Shown here piece after piece: positions 9,092-18,114 of a stretch of 64,000 nt of DNA (within the stretch, counting starts at the first letter, position 1; every line of letters begins with the position of its first letter). The stretch covers positions 3,731,174-3,795,173 of the forward strand of contig CP151667.1 in the NCBI GenBank assembly GCA_038400315.1, written 5' to 3'. The notes below the pieces were generated by a model. The model worked only from the letters and a program-made list of their open reading frames with translations. It ran no database searches and was not told the DNA's origin. The stretch is from Isosphaeraceae bacterium EP7 (GTDB lineage: Bacteria; Planctomycetota; Planctomycetia; Isosphaerales; Isosphaeraceae). The position numbers and the translations under genes are program-made.

Positions 9092-10540
9092 TCAGCGGCG
9101 AATCCGGTTGCCGAGCACGAAGCCGAGCAGGCCGATGAGGGCGACGCCCAGGAAGACGTGGACTCCCACGAGCGTCAGGGCCAGGTCGCTGGCCGGCAGC
9201 AGGCGGATCCCGATGCTGCCGGTGGTCATCGCCAGCATGCTGAAGATGGCCAGGTCGACCGGGTTTCTGGTTGTCAGGAAGTGCGGGCCTGTCGGGGTCT
9301 CGTGCTCGCGCGCCACGCTGCCGGTGACCCCGTAGATGATGATGAAGATGAAATAGAGCATCAGGACCGAGCCGAAGACCCGGGGGATGCTCTCGCCGTA
9401 ATCGCAGATCCACTCGACCGACTGGTCGGTGATGTAGGTGGCGTAGGACCGGATGGCCTGCGGCCAGTCGTGCGCGGCGAGGGCCGCTTTCCCGCGGTTC
9501 CTGGCCAGCAGCTTCTGCATCCGCCGCCGCTTGCGGTAGGCCCAGGCCGAGGCGTCGTGGTCGCCCTGATTGCCGAAGGCGCGTTCCAGGACGAGGTAGC
9601 CCTTGCGAGCCTGGTCGTAGACCTCGGCCCGCTCCTCGCCGATGGCGTCGCCGATCTGCTCGCGGCCGAAGCGGGCGCCATCGAGGTTGGCGCCGCTGAG
9701 GTGTACGCCCGAGATGTCGCAGACGGTCAGGTCGAGCTCCTGGAGCTTGGAATCTCGCAGGATCGCGCCGCCGAAGTTGGCGCCCAGCAGCTCGGCCTCG
9801 CGCAGATCCGAGCCCCTGAGGTTGGCCTCGCGCAGGTCGGTGCTCTTGAGGATGGCGCCCCGTAGGTTCGCGCCGCTGAGGTCCGACCTGCGCAGGTCGG
9901 CCTCGTCGAACCTCGCGTCGCGGAGGTCGCTCTTGGTGAGCGTCGCTCCGCCGAGGTTGGCGCCCCAGAGGTCGACACGCTGGAGGTCTGCCTCCTCGAG
10001 CGTGGCCCCGCTGAGGTCGGCAAACCGCAGGCTCGCGCCGTCGAGCTCGGCCTCCTCGAGCATGGCCCCTCGGAGGTCGGCCTTGCCCAGGATGGCGCCG
10101 GAGAGATGGGCCGCGGCCAGGTCGGCATCCTTGAGGTTGGCCTCATCGAGCCGGGCATTCTCCAGCATCGCCTCGCCCAGGCGTGCCCCCTCCAGGTTGG
10201 ACCCGCTCAGGCTGGCCCGGCGGAGGTTGGCCTTGCGAAGGCTGGCGCCCCGGAGGTCGGCGTTGTGCAGCACCGCACCGCCTGTCGCCGGGTCGAACCA
10301 GGGGGCCGAGGCGCGGCGACCTCCCAGGCGTTCGAGCGCTTCGGGGCCGAGGTCGACGCCGTCGAGCATGGCGGGCTTGCCGTCGCGGGCCGGGAGTACC
10401 AGGCGGTTCCTGGGATGCTCCTCGATCAGGCGCAGGACGATCTCGGCGCGTTCAGCGGGCGTCGCCGCGGCCAGGGCCTCGTAGACCTCCGGCGGCGGCC
10501 TATCCGCGTCCGGGGGCGCGTCGGCCTGTTGGATCGTCAC
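9092..10540 (-). CDS. Pentapeptide-repeat protein fused to a two-TM pore-like domain
   Basis: A 482-residue protein read from GTG 10540. Residues about 91-300 form a nearly unbroken run of around 40 pentapeptides of the A(D/N)LXX type in exact ten-residue phase (for example NADLRGASLRKANLRRAS). Such repeats fold as a right-handed square beta-helix. A charged linker follows (AYRKRRRMQKLLARN). Then come a TM helix (about 388-406), a re-entrant-like segment with MTTGSIGIRLLP (about 437-449) and a second TM helix (about 452-476). The helix-loop-helix layout resembles two-TM potassium channels, but the TVGYG filter is absent. It converges with the second response regulator (24-base gap). The start is uncertain: an ATG further upstream in frame gives a low-complexity Arg/Ser-rich extension that I reject. 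Confidence 0.85.
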   Translation of the reverse strand: MTIQQADAPPDADRPPPEVYEALAAATPAERAEIVLRLIEEHPRNRLVLPARDGKPAMLDGVDLGPEALERLGGRRASAPWFDPATGGAVLHNADLRGASLRKANLRRASLSGSNLEGARLGEAMLENARLDEANLKDADLAAAHLSGAILGKADLRGAMLEEAELDGASLRFADLSGATLEEADLQRVDLWGANLGGATLTKSDLRDARFDEADLRRSDLSGANLRGAILKSTDLREANLRGSDLREAELLGANFGGAILRDSKLQELDLTVCDISGVHLSGANLDGARFGREQIGDAIGEERAEVYDQARKGYLVLERAFGNQGDHDASAWAYRKRRRMQKLLARNRGKAALAAHDWPQAIRSYATYITDQSVEWICDYGESIPRVFGSVLMLYFIFIIIYGVTGSVAREHETPTGPHFLTTRNPVDLAIFSMLAMTTGSIGIRLLPASDLALTLVGVHVFLGVALIGLLGFVLGNRIRR

Positions 10541-10670
10541 GTTGCGGCTCGCTTGGGAGGAGGAATTGCGGCCCGATCTTCGGTCTGATACGGACAAACC
10601 CCGGCCATGGTTGGCCCGCAGCCTACGAGAATCAAGATCCACCTTTCCTGGGGAGCATCTCCGCACGATT

Positions 10671-12272
10671 TCAGCGTGGCGCAGTCGCCGACGGCTTCGA
10701 GGCCAGCGCGGGGGCGTCCGAGTCGGCCGGCGCGTACGGGAAGGGCTTCTTCTGGCCGACGCAGCGGTAGAGGTCGACGGTCCGCACCGGCGAACCCCGA
10801 CGACTGATCTGGAAGGAGCCGATCGGCTCGATCCGGCGGAACCAGCGATCCAGGTAGCCGGGCTCGGTCGACCGCCGGTTGATCGCCATGAAGATGCCGT
10901 CGCGGCCGACATAGTCTTCCGGGCGGCTCCAGTAGCCGAATCCTCGCGAATTGGGCGCCTGGTTGTAGCAGAGCACCGGCTTGTTCGACCTTCCTCGCAA
11001 GGCGTAGGCGAGCTGCCCCCCCCGATACCAGCTGCTGGCGATCAGGAACGTCTCGGGGTCATCGAGCAGGCCGCGCCGGCTCAACTCGTCGGCCACGCGG
11101 TCCCAGCCGATCATGTCGAGCGTCGGGTCGGCCGACGAGGCGACCAGGCCCATCGAGGTCGACTCATCCGCGCCTTTGCTCTGGAAGATCCCCATCCTCA
11201 GGTGGGCGAGCACCGCCAGGACGATGACCAGCGGCAGCGCGGCCATCAGACCCACCTCGCGCCGCATCCGCGCGGGCCTCGCCTCCGATCTCGCGGCCCA
11301 GGCGGCCCCCACGGCCGGGAACAGCGACAGGAATCCGACCAGGGCCCAGTGCGGCAGCACCGGCTTCAGGCACGAGATCGCCGCGAACAGCCCCAGCGGA
11401 AGGACCGCCAGGCAGGCCAGGAACTTCCTGAGGCGAGACTCGGCGTCCGTGGAAGGGCCGGCCTTCAGGCAGCGCACCGCTCCGGCCAGGGCCAGGCAGA
11501 GCGGCAGGAAGATCCAGGGGAACAGGTAGAGCGCCTGCAGGCCGATGGCCTTGGCCAGCATGTCCGGCCTTGGCGTCAGGCTGCCGACGGCCCGCCCCCC
11601 CTGGAACGCGATCGAGGCCCAGCCGTGCTCGGCGTTCCAGATCAGGACGGGCGAGAACAGCAGGAGCCCCAGCGCCGCGGCCAGGTAGGGCCCCGGGCGT
11701 TTGAGCCAGCTGCGCGCCGAGGGCTCGACCAGGATGTAGAGCAGGGTCCCCATCGGCAGCAGCGCCGCGTGGTACTTGCTCAGCATCCCGCCTCCCCAGG
11801 CCAGGCCGACCCAGGCCCAGGGGAGCAGGCTCGTTCGGGGCGATTCCAGCGCCGCGGCCAGGCGGTCGAGGGTCAGCAGCCAGAAGAACAGGAGCGGGCC
11901 GTCGGGCAGGACGAAGGTCGACGCCGCGGCGGTGTGGTAGGCGCTCACATTCAGGGCGAGCGCCGCATAGAAGCCCGCCCAGGGGCCGTAAGCACGGCTC
12001 GCCAGCCGGGCCAGCAGCCAGGTGGAGCCGGCGAACATGACGATGAAGCCCAGCCGCAGCATGATTTCTGACGCATTGCCCCCGCCGAGCAGGGGGCCGA
12101 CCGCCGCGACCAGGGCCAGCATCGGCGGGTGGTCGAAGTAGCTCAACGCGGGGTGGACGGTGTACAGGTAGTGGTACGCCTCGTCGTTGCCCAGGCCGAG
12201 ATTGGCGGCCCAGGCGAGCCGGGCCAGGCCCGAGGCCGCGATCAGCAGGAACAGGCAGCGACTCGGCGTCAT
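10671..12272 (-). CDS. GT39/PMT-family integral membrane glycosyltransferase
   Basis: A 533-residue polytopic membrane protein. The N-terminal TM helix is followed by the first periplasmic loop with GNDEAYHY (Asp30-Glu31), the usual site of the catalytic acid in PMT/ArnT-type enzymes. FDHPPM and SKYHAALLP follow, then about ten further hydrophobic segments and a soluble periplasmic C-terminal domain. Family members transfer a sugar from a polyprenyl-phosphate donor to protein or lipid A on the outer face of the inner membrane. ATG 12272 places the first TM helix at the N-terminus; a longer in-frame start would add a low-complexity leader. It is divergent from the phosphatase gene. Acceptor and sugar cannot be told from sequence. 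Confidence 0.9.
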   Translation of the reverse strand: MTPSRCLFLLIAASGLARLAWAANLGLGNDEAYHYLYTVHPALSYFDHPPMLALVAAVGPLLGGGNASEIMLRLGFIVMFAGSTWLLARLASRAYGPWAGFYAALALNVSAYHTAAASTFVLPDGPLLFFWLLTLDRLAAALESPRTSLLPWAWVGLAWGGGMLSKYHAALLPMGTLLYILVEPSARSWLKRPGPYLAAALGLLLFSPVLIWNAEHGWASIAFQGGRAVGSLTPRPDMLAKAIGLQALYLFPWIFLPLCLALAGAVRCLKAGPSTDAESRLRKFLACLAVLPLGLFAAISCLKPVLPHWALVGFLSLFPAVGAAWAARSEARPARMRREVGLMAALPLVIVLAVLAHLRMGIFQSKGADESTSMGLVASSADPTLDMIGWDRVADELSRRGLLDDPETFLIASSWYRGGQLAYALRGRSNKPVLCYNQAPNSRGFGYWSRPEDYVGRDGIFMAINRRSTEPGYLDRWFRRIEPIGSFQISRRGSPVRTVDLYRCVGQKKPFPYAPADSDAPALASKPSATAPR

Positions 12273-12580
12273 CGGCAGACCTCGGCATTCGGAAACGCCC
12301 TCCGACGTCGGGCGTGGGAGGGGGGCGCACGGCTCCCGCTTCCTCGCGGACGCCGATGCGCCGCGGCATGGTACCGCTTCCTGCCATCCTGGCGACGCCA
12401 ATCCGGCCGAAGAAATGGCGATCGCGTCGCCCCGCCGCGGCCGATATCGAGGGAATGAGAACGAGGCCCGAAGCGAACCGGCTTGCGGCCACCGCCGACG
12501 CTGGTATCATCCGCCCGCCGTACGCCCCGACGCGGCCTCGATTCTGGATCTGGGCGGCTCGTAATCGGAGCGACTCGAAG
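12273..12580. other. Divergent intergenic region
   Basis: About 308 bases between the starts of the minus-strand glycosyltransferase and the plus-strand phosphatase. It must hold both promoters, but I see no clear -35/-10 pair, hairpin or direct repeat. Confidence 0.4.
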
Positions 12581-13222
12581 ATGACGACGACTCGCCGGAC
12601 CTGGCTGCGACGAGGCCTCGGCCTGGCCCTAATTGCCTTCGCCTGCCAGCAGGCCTGGAGGCACGGGCACGACTATGTCTTCGCCGACCAGTTCGCCGAG
12701 ATCGAGCCTGGAAAGGTCTACCGAGGCGCCTGGCAGAAGCCCTGGCCGATGGAGCGAATCGTCCGCGATCGGAAGATCAAGACGATCGTCGCGCTGGCCC
12801 ACCCGGATGACCACCCGCTCGCCAAGCAGGAGAAGGCGTTCTCCGAACGTATGGGCGTCCGCTGGGTCCACATCCCGATCGTCGAGCAGCGCGTCGGCGA
12901 CGACCCTGAGGAGGTCTCGGACAAGCTGGAACAGGCCGCGGCCATCGTCGCCGACCCGGCCAATCAGCCCGTCTATTTCCACTGCCACCACGGGATCAAC
13001 CGGGCGTCGATGGTCCAGATTGCCTACCGGACCATGTTCTGCGGCTGGACGATGGAGCAGGCCCACGACGAGATCGCCCGGACCTTCGGCCTGGTGACGG
13101 TCTCGAAGGGCCCCGACTACCGCCACATGAAGTCCTTCTACGACGAGCGGGTCTTGCCCAGGCGACGAGCCGAGGCCGAGGCCCGCACGGCACAGCTCGG
13201 CAATTCCGGCCCGACCCGCTGA
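12581..13222 (+). CDS. Cys-based (dual-specificity-like) protein phosphatase, membrane-anchored or exported
   Basis: A 213-residue protein with an N-terminal basic stretch and hydrophobic segment (RRGLGLALIAFACQQAW, about residues 10-27), then a phosphatase domain. The signature P-loop is VYFHCHHGINR, with Cys135 as nucleophile and Arg141, a true CX5R. The general-acid loop is likely AHPDDHPL (about 73-80). The sequence IEPGKVYRGAWQKP is typical of atypical dual-specificity or tyrosine-phosphatase-like folds, where the motif reads VYRSAQP. ATG 12581 has GGAG about ten bases upstream. The substrate could be phosphoprotein, inositol phosphate or polyprenyl phosphate; the neighbouring glycosyltransferases make the last attractive but unproven. 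Confidence 0.85.
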   Translation: MTTTRRTWLRRGLGLALIAFACQQAWRHGHDYVFADQFAEIEPGKVYRGAWQKPWPMERIVRDRKIKTIVALAHPDDHPLAKQEKAFSERMGVRWVHIPIVEQRVGDDPEEVSDKLEQAAAIVADPANQPVYFHCHHGINRASMVQIAYRTMFCGWTMEQAHDEIARTFGLVTVSKGPDYRHMKSFYDERVLPRRRAEAEARTAQLGNSGPTR

Positions 13223-13412
13223 TCGACATCGATGCGGCCCTGAAGGCCCGATCGAGAGCATCTCGACGCGAGTCGGCACCGATGGTCTTGATTCGGGCCG
13301 CACTTTGCCGATAGAATACATGATCCGGTTGAATTTGCGCGGAAGGTCCGCGTCGAGTTCGATCGGCTGGCAAGAACGCCCGGCACTGCGCCGGGGTTTG
13401 GGGGTTCCTCGA

Positions 13413-13940
13413 TTGAACATTCGCCCCGCTCGCGTCGGTGACGTGCCCGCCATTTGCGACCTGATCCGCACGTTTGCCGATCGCAAGTTGATGATCCGAA
13501 GGTCCCTCGGCGAGCTTTACGAATCGATCCGCGAGTTCTTCGTCGCGGTGGACGACGACGGACGGGTCATCGGGTGTGCTGCCCTGCACGTGTTCTGGCA
13601 AGACCTGGCCGAGCTGAAATGCCTGGCCGTCTCCGAACAGGCGCAAGGTCGAGGGACGGGGCGGATGCTGGTCGACGCCTGCTGGAATGCGGCCCGAGAG
13701 CTCGAGCTCTCGTCGGTCTTCACCTTGACATACGTGGACCATTTCTTCGAGAAGTGCGGCTACCACAAAATCGAGAAGTCGGAGCTGCCGCACAAGATCT
13801 GGAACGAGTGCGTGCGCTGCCCGCTCTTCCCCAACTGCAACGAGATCGCGTTGCTGCGGACCGTGGATTCGGCCACACCCTCGGCCGAACTCGACGAGCA
13901 CGCCGCCAACGACCTGCTCGTGGCCCAGATGGCTCTCTGA
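13413..13940 (+). CDS. GNAT-family N-acetyltransferase (ArgA-like)
   Basis: A 175-residue GNAT domain. From TTG 13413 the protein begins LNIRPARVGDVPAICDLI, the usual first strand and helix. Acetyl-CoA binding motif A is LAVSEQAQGRGTGRML (QGRGTG at about 78-83), and the acceptor part is FFEKCGYHKIEKSELPHKIW. The C-terminus has a three-Cys motif CVRCPLFPNC (Cys133, 136, 142). I associate this with short stand-alone N-acetylglutamate synthase-type proteins, so arginine biosynthesis (acetyl transfer to glutamate) is likely but not certain. ATG 13320 in the same frame is an alternative start that would add an Arg/Ser-rich leader. A strong hairpin follows the stop. Confidence 0.8.
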   Translation: MNIRPARVGDVPAICDLIRTFADRKLMIRRSLGELYESIREFFVAVDDDGRVIGCAALHVFWQDLAELKCLAVSEQAQGRGTGRMLVDACWNAARELELSSVFTLTYVDHFFEKCGYHKIEKSELPHKIWNECVRCPLFPNCNEIALLRTVDSATPSAELDEHAANDLLVAQMAL

Positions 13941-13956
13941 GCGTCCCGGTTCGCAA

Positions 13957-13990
13957 TCCGGCCGGCGCCCCTCGACGGGGCCCGGCCGGG
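13957..13990 (+). terminator. GC-rich hairpin after the acetyltransferase gene
   Basis: TCCGGCCGG at 13957-13965 pairs with the 3' arm ending at 13990, including one G-T pair. Across a one-base bulge it joins an inner GCCCC/GGGGC stem around loop TCGAC. No T-run follows, so it may be a weak or factor-assisted terminator, or a leader structure for the next gene, which starts at 14036. Confidence 0.4.
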
Positions 13991-14035
13991 ATCGTCGGCC
14001 GACAGACACCGCACCGCGCGAGAACGCGAGTCAAC

Positions 14036-15754
14036 GTGCCCCAGACCGACGCGAGCCGACGCCGGCGGACTTTCGCCCTGAGCCTGGCGGTCACGCTGGC
14101 GACCTGGGCCGGCATGCTCGCGACGAGCCCTGGGATGTCGATCGCCTGGGACGAGGGGTACACCCTCGGCCGCCTGGCCAGACTCCGCGTCTGGTTCCGC
14201 GCCCTGGATGACCCCAAGGCTTTTGCCTCAACCTGGTCTCCCCCATTGCCCGACACCGAGCTGGTGCAGCAGGACGGCCAGCGGGCACCACGGGCCGATC
14301 AGGTCGATACTTACGCGAAATTGCTGCTCGAGCCGGCGGTCGTTCGTTGGTTCTGGCCGTTTGCTCGCGCCGAGCCGCACGGGCACCCGCCGTTTTATGC
14401 GCTGGTCGGCCTGGTCGGTGACCTGCTCGTACCCGCCTGGGACGAGTTGCCGCGTGCCCGCGTCGGCCCGATCCTCCTCTTCGGCCTGACGGCCGGCGCC
14501 TTGTTCTGGTTCTTCGCCGTTCGCAATGGGTATGGCCCGGCCTTCGTGGCAGCCTCGGCCTGGTCATTGCAGCCGCAACTCTTTGGCCACGGACACTATG
14601 CGACCTATGACGCGATCCTGACCTCGCTCTGGGTCATGGGCCTCTTGACGTTCGACTCGGCGGTGGAAGAGACGCCCGAGGGCCGACGATGGCCCAGATG
14701 GCGCTGGGTGCTCGCGTTCGGATTGGTCGTTGGATGCGCGCTCGACACCAAACTGACGGGTTGGTTCCTGCCGCTTCCTTGCCTGGTCTGGGTCGCCATG
14801 TATCGCGACCGGAAAGGCCTGACGACGCTGCTGGTTGGTCTGTTCATCGCGGCGATTGCGGCGCTGGCCATGAACCCGCTCTGGTGGGTGGACCCGATTG
14901 GCGGTCTTGCTGAATTCTTCCGGTCGAATCTGACCCGGGGCCAGACTCGCCCGATCCCCGTCCTGTTCCTGGGCCAGGTCTACATGACCCCCAACCAGTC
15001 GTTGCCTTACTACAACACCCTGGTCTGGACCATCCTCGCTGCCTCGGTCGGGTTCCTGGCCCTGGCCCTTGCGGGCGTCCTGCGGTCGGTCGTGGGCTGG
15101 AAACGGGAGCGATTCGGCATCCTGGTCGCGGGGCACTGGGCGTTCCTGCTGCTGCTGCGTGCCCTGCCTCATGTCCCTGGTCACGACGGGATCCGCCAGT
15201 TCTTGCCCGCGTTCGGCATGATTGCTCCGATGGCGGGCCTGGGCGCGGTCTGGATCGGACCCAGGCTTGGTCGCCTGGCCTGGCCGGTGTTCCTGGTGGC
15301 GGCCGCGGAAGGGCTGGCGGGCATTGCCCTGATGATGCCGGTGCCGCTCTCGTATTTCAGCCCGATCGTCGGCGGCCTCCCCGGTGCGACCCGCCTGGGG
15401 ATGGAGCCCACCTACTACTGGGACGCCCTGGACGACGAGACCCTGCGCTGGCTTGACGGGCACACCGGGCCGACGGAGAAGGTCCGGTTCGCCACGTACC
15501 CGACCTCCTGGCTTTACCTCCGCGAGATCGGCCGCTTGAACGTCCGGTTCCTGCCCAACCAGCCGGGTGCTTGGGCCTGGTACGTGCTCCAGAACCGGCC
15601 CGGAGCGTTCTCGCCAATCGACCGGCTGCTGGTCCGCAACGGGACGCCGGCGCACGTCGTGACCAAACTTGGCGTCCCGTTGGTCTGGGTCTTCCCCTAT
15701 TCCGACGTCGAAGCTGCGCAGCGACGCCAGACGGCCCAGGATGCCCCACGATGA
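14036..15754 (+). CDS. GT39/PMT-family membrane glycosyltransferase
   Basis: A 572-residue polytopic protein read from GTG 14036. The first loop contains MSIAWDEGYTLGR (Asp39-Glu40, candidate catalytic acid). PHGHPPFYALVG follows, matching the HPP motif typical of this superfamily. About ten TM segments follow, with a soluble C-terminal region (FATYPTSWLYLREIGRLN). The end overlaps the next glycosyltransferase by four bases (ATGA, 15751-15754), so translation of the two is coupled. The in-frame upstream sequence is shadow of the acetyltransferase gene, and GTG 14036 gives a short basic leader before TM1. Probable role: transfer of polyprenyl-linked sugar to a cell-envelope acceptor. Confidence 0.88.
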   Translation: MPQTDASRRRRTFALSLAVTLATWAGMLATSPGMSIAWDEGYTLGRLARLRVWFRALDDPKAFASTWSPPLPDTELVQQDGQRAPRADQVDTYAKLLLEPAVVRWFWPFARAEPHGHPPFYALVGLVGDLLVPAWDELPRARVGPILLFGLTAGALFWFFAVRNGYGPAFVAASAWSLQPQLFGHGHYATYDAILTSLWVMGLLTFDSAVEETPEGRRWPRWRWVLAFGLVVGCALDTKLTGWFLPLPCLVWVAMYRDRKGLTTLLVGLFIAAIAALAMNPLWWVDPIGGLAEFFRSNLTRGQTRPIPVLFLGQVYMTPNQSLPYYNTLVWTILAASVGFLALALAGVLRSVVGWKRERFGILVAGHWAFLLLLRALPHVPGHDGIRQFLPAFGMIAPMAGLGAVWIGPRLGRLAWPVFLVAAAEGLAGIALMMPVPLSYFSPIVGGLPGATRLGMEPTYYWDALDDETLRWLDGHTGPTEKVRFATYPTSWLYLREIGRLNVRFLPNQPGAWAWYVLQNRPGAFSPIDRLLVRNGTPAHVVTKLGVPLVWVFPYSDVEAAQRRQTAQDAPR

Positions 15755-18114
15755 CCCCCCTGACCGGACGCCGCTGGTGGCTGGCTTGCTCGGCCGTGAT
15801 GGCCCTGACCCTGCTGGCCCTGGTGCCGACGACCGGCGACATCGGCCTGACCTGGGACGAGCCCGCCTATCGGCATAGCCAGGAGATGTCCTCGGGGTGG
15901 TGGGAGCGGTTGTCTCAGGCCCGCTCCTGGGCCGACGTTCAGTCGCTTCTCGACAAGGATGCGCTCCTGTTCTATTGGCCCTACGGTCGTTACGGGATCA
16001 ACTTCCACCCGCCGCTCGCCGGTCAGCTCAACCTGTTGACGTACAAGCTGTTCGGCGGATTCATGCGGGACATCCCGGCGCGACGGATGGCGGACGTGAT
16101 CCAATTCGCCGCGACCGTCACGATGCTCTTCGGCTTCCTGGCCAGGCGTTACGGCCCCTGGGTGGGCGGAGTCGCGGCCGCCTCATTGCTATTCATGCCC
16201 CGGGTCTTCGGCGACGCCCACATCGCGGCCACCGATACACCGGGCCTGTTCCTCTGGGCGGCGGCCTCGCTGGCGTTCTGGAAGGGGCTTTACGAGACGG
16301 GTGCCAGACGCTGGCGGGTTCTGGTAGGCGTCCTCCTCGGCCTCGCATTCCTGGAGAAGATGTCCGCAGTCCTCGTAATCTTGCCGATCTGGGCCTGGCT
16401 TGCGGCTCATTTCTTGGCAACCCGCAAGACGAGCTTCACCCGCGCCGGCCTGGCCGACTTCGTGCTGACGACCGGGGCGATGTTGGCCCCGCTGGTCCTG
16501 GTCCTTGTCGAAATCCGACGCCTTGCCGCCCCCGGAATATTGCCTCTACCGAACAAGATCGACCTGTTTGCCTTACCGCCTCAAATCCAGAGTCCGCTCC
16601 CGGCCGCTGTTCTATTGTTACCTTTGGCGATCTGGTTCGGCCGCCGGCTTCTCGCCCGGCTGTGGCCCGCGAGCCCGATCTGGGGTGTTGAGCGGCCCGG
16701 CCTGGAAACCTGGCTGGCGATGCTAGCCTTTGCCCCGGCGATTGGATGGCTGGGCAACCCCGCCTGGTGGCGAGACGGAATCGTCCGCCTGGCCCATTAC
16801 GCCATGCTGAACAGCGGACGCCGAGGCGCTTTGCCCGACATCCGGATCGCCTACTTCGGCCGGATCTACCTGTACAGCCTCCCTTGGCACAATGCCTGGG
16901 TTTTGATCGCCATCACCGTGCCCGCAACGATTCTGGCCGCGGCTTCGGTCGGCCTGGTCGCCTCTTTAGGTCGGTCGAGGTCGGACCGGCTTCCTGCCTA
17001 CTTCCTGCTGCAACTTTGTATCCTGCCGGCCATGCGGATGCTGAATACACCCGCGCACGACGGGGTCCGCCTACTGCTCCCCGCCTTCTTCTTCCTGGCC
17101 GCGTTCGCCGGCTGGGGCACGATCATCCTTGCCGGCTGGCTGGGACGGATTCTGGGCGGGCGGTTGGCTCCGAAACTGGTTCGCGCAATCGTTGCCTCCC
17201 TGGTTGTCGGCCCCGCAGCCTGGGCGACGGTTCGGGTTCATCCCTACGAACTCTCGTACTACAACGAGCTCGTCGGCGGTCCTAAAATGGCCTGGCATAA
17301 GGGTTTCGAGCTGAGCTACTGGTTCGACGCGTTCAATGCCCCGACCCTGGCCGAGATCGAGCGAGTGCTGCCCCGGGGCGTCCAGATCCACACCATCAAT
17401 GAGAACGACGCATCCCCGACCTTCGACGAGCTTCAGCGTCTGGGCGAGCTTCGACCTGACCTGATCCTGGGTTCCCCCGACAAGACCGTCACCCCGCATG
17501 CCTGGCTCTTGACGCATGACTCGAAGGCCAACGCCTTCACACGGCTTCTCTTCGGCATGCATCCCCTCTTCGAGAGCCGGCCCGCGCAGCTCGATGGGGC
17601 CCGCGTGGCAGCCGTGATGGGGCCGAAGGCGGTCTCGAGGGCCGTGGCCCTGCAACTGCTTCTGGACACTCCCGGTCGGCCCGATCCCAGGCCGCCCGCC
17701 TGGGCTGCGGCACTTGGCCCGCTGGGACGGTTCTGGGGCGTCGGGGTCTCGGTCCTGCCAGTGCCTGGGGTGATCGAAGAGGTCATCGACTGGGCGCGGA
17801 CCGATCCCGCCGGCCTGCGTCTCGCGGCGCGAGAGGTCTCAACCCGCAAGCCAGCGGAGCAGCTCGGCCCCGACGCCGCGCGCCTGGCCCGGGTCTTCGG
17901 CCGGTACGACCAGCCCGGCACCTCGTACTCGGGCAACCTCTTGAACTCGCGGCCCGAAGTCCTGGTCGAGGCCGTCGAGATCCTCATCGCCCGGCCCGAC
18001 GCCGTGCGGGCCGTCCTGCGCAGGCCCACCTATTCCGACCCCTCGGATTTTGGCGGTAACCTGGATGCTGGCCTGTCGCCCGACGTTCAGGCCACGGCCT
18101 CGGCTGGTTCCTGA
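15751..18114 (+). CDS. GT39/PMT-family membrane glycosyltransferase with long C-terminal extension
   Basis: A 787-residue polytopic protein. Motifs: IGLTWDEPAYRHSQE (Asp36-Glu37), NFHPPLAGQLNLL, and a string of hydrophobic helices through about residue 500. A soluble segment follows with HPYELSYYNELVGG (about 495-510), then a roughly 280-residue non-membrane C-terminal region. HPYELSYYNE is a conserved landmark of bacterial glycosyltransferases of this group. The C-terminal extension is longer than usual and unassigned. ATG 15751 overlaps the stop of the upstream paralogue (ATGA). The 3' end overlaps the converging MFS gene by 28 bases, leaving no room for a conventional terminator. Confidence 0.88.
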   Translation: MTPLTGRRWWLACSAVMALTLLALVPTTGDIGLTWDEPAYRHSQEMSSGWWERLSQARSWADVQSLLDKDALLFYWPYGRYGINFHPPLAGQLNLLTYKLFGGFMRDIPARRMADVIQFAATVTMLFGFLARRYGPWVGGVAAASLLFMPRVFGDAHIAATDTPGLFLWAAASLAFWKGLYETGARRWRVLVGVLLGLAFLEKMSAVLVILPIWAWLAAHFLATRKTSFTRAGLADFVLTTGAMLAPLVLVLVEIRRLAAPGILPLPNKIDLFALPPQIQSPLPAAVLLLPLAIWFGRRLLARLWPASPIWGVERPGLETWLAMLAFAPAIGWLGNPAWWRDGIVRLAHYAMLNSGRRGALPDIRIAYFGRIYLYSLPWHNAWVLIAITVPATILAAASVGLVASLGRSRSDRLPAYFLLQLCILPAMRMLNTPAHDGVRLLLPAFFFLAAFAGWGTIILAGWLGRILGGRLAPKLVRAIVASLVVGPAAWATVRVHPYELSYYNELVGGPKMAWHKGFELSYWFDAFNAPTLAEIERVLPRGVQIHTINENDASPTFDELQRLGELRPDLILGSPDKTVTPHAWLLTHDSKANAFTRLLFGMHPLFESRPAQLDGARVAAVMGPKAVSRAVALQLLLDTPGRPDPRPPAWAAALGPLGRFWGVGVSVLPVPGVIEEVIDWARTDPAGLRLAAREVSTRKPAEQLGPDAARLARVFGRYDQPGTSYSGNLLNSRPEVLVEAVEILIARPDAVRAVLRRPTYSDPSDFGGNLDAGLSPDVQATASAGS

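Noticed and set aside
9700-10270. Regularly spaced GGTCGG/GAGGTTGG-like units, possible CRISPR or DNA tandem repeat
   Set aside because: The 30-base period is the codon footprint of pentapeptide repeats; units vary and there are no unique spacers of constant length.
10542-12071. Plus-strand frame opposite the first GT39 gene
   Set aside because: Gln/Arg/Gly-rich low-complexity shadow without any motif.
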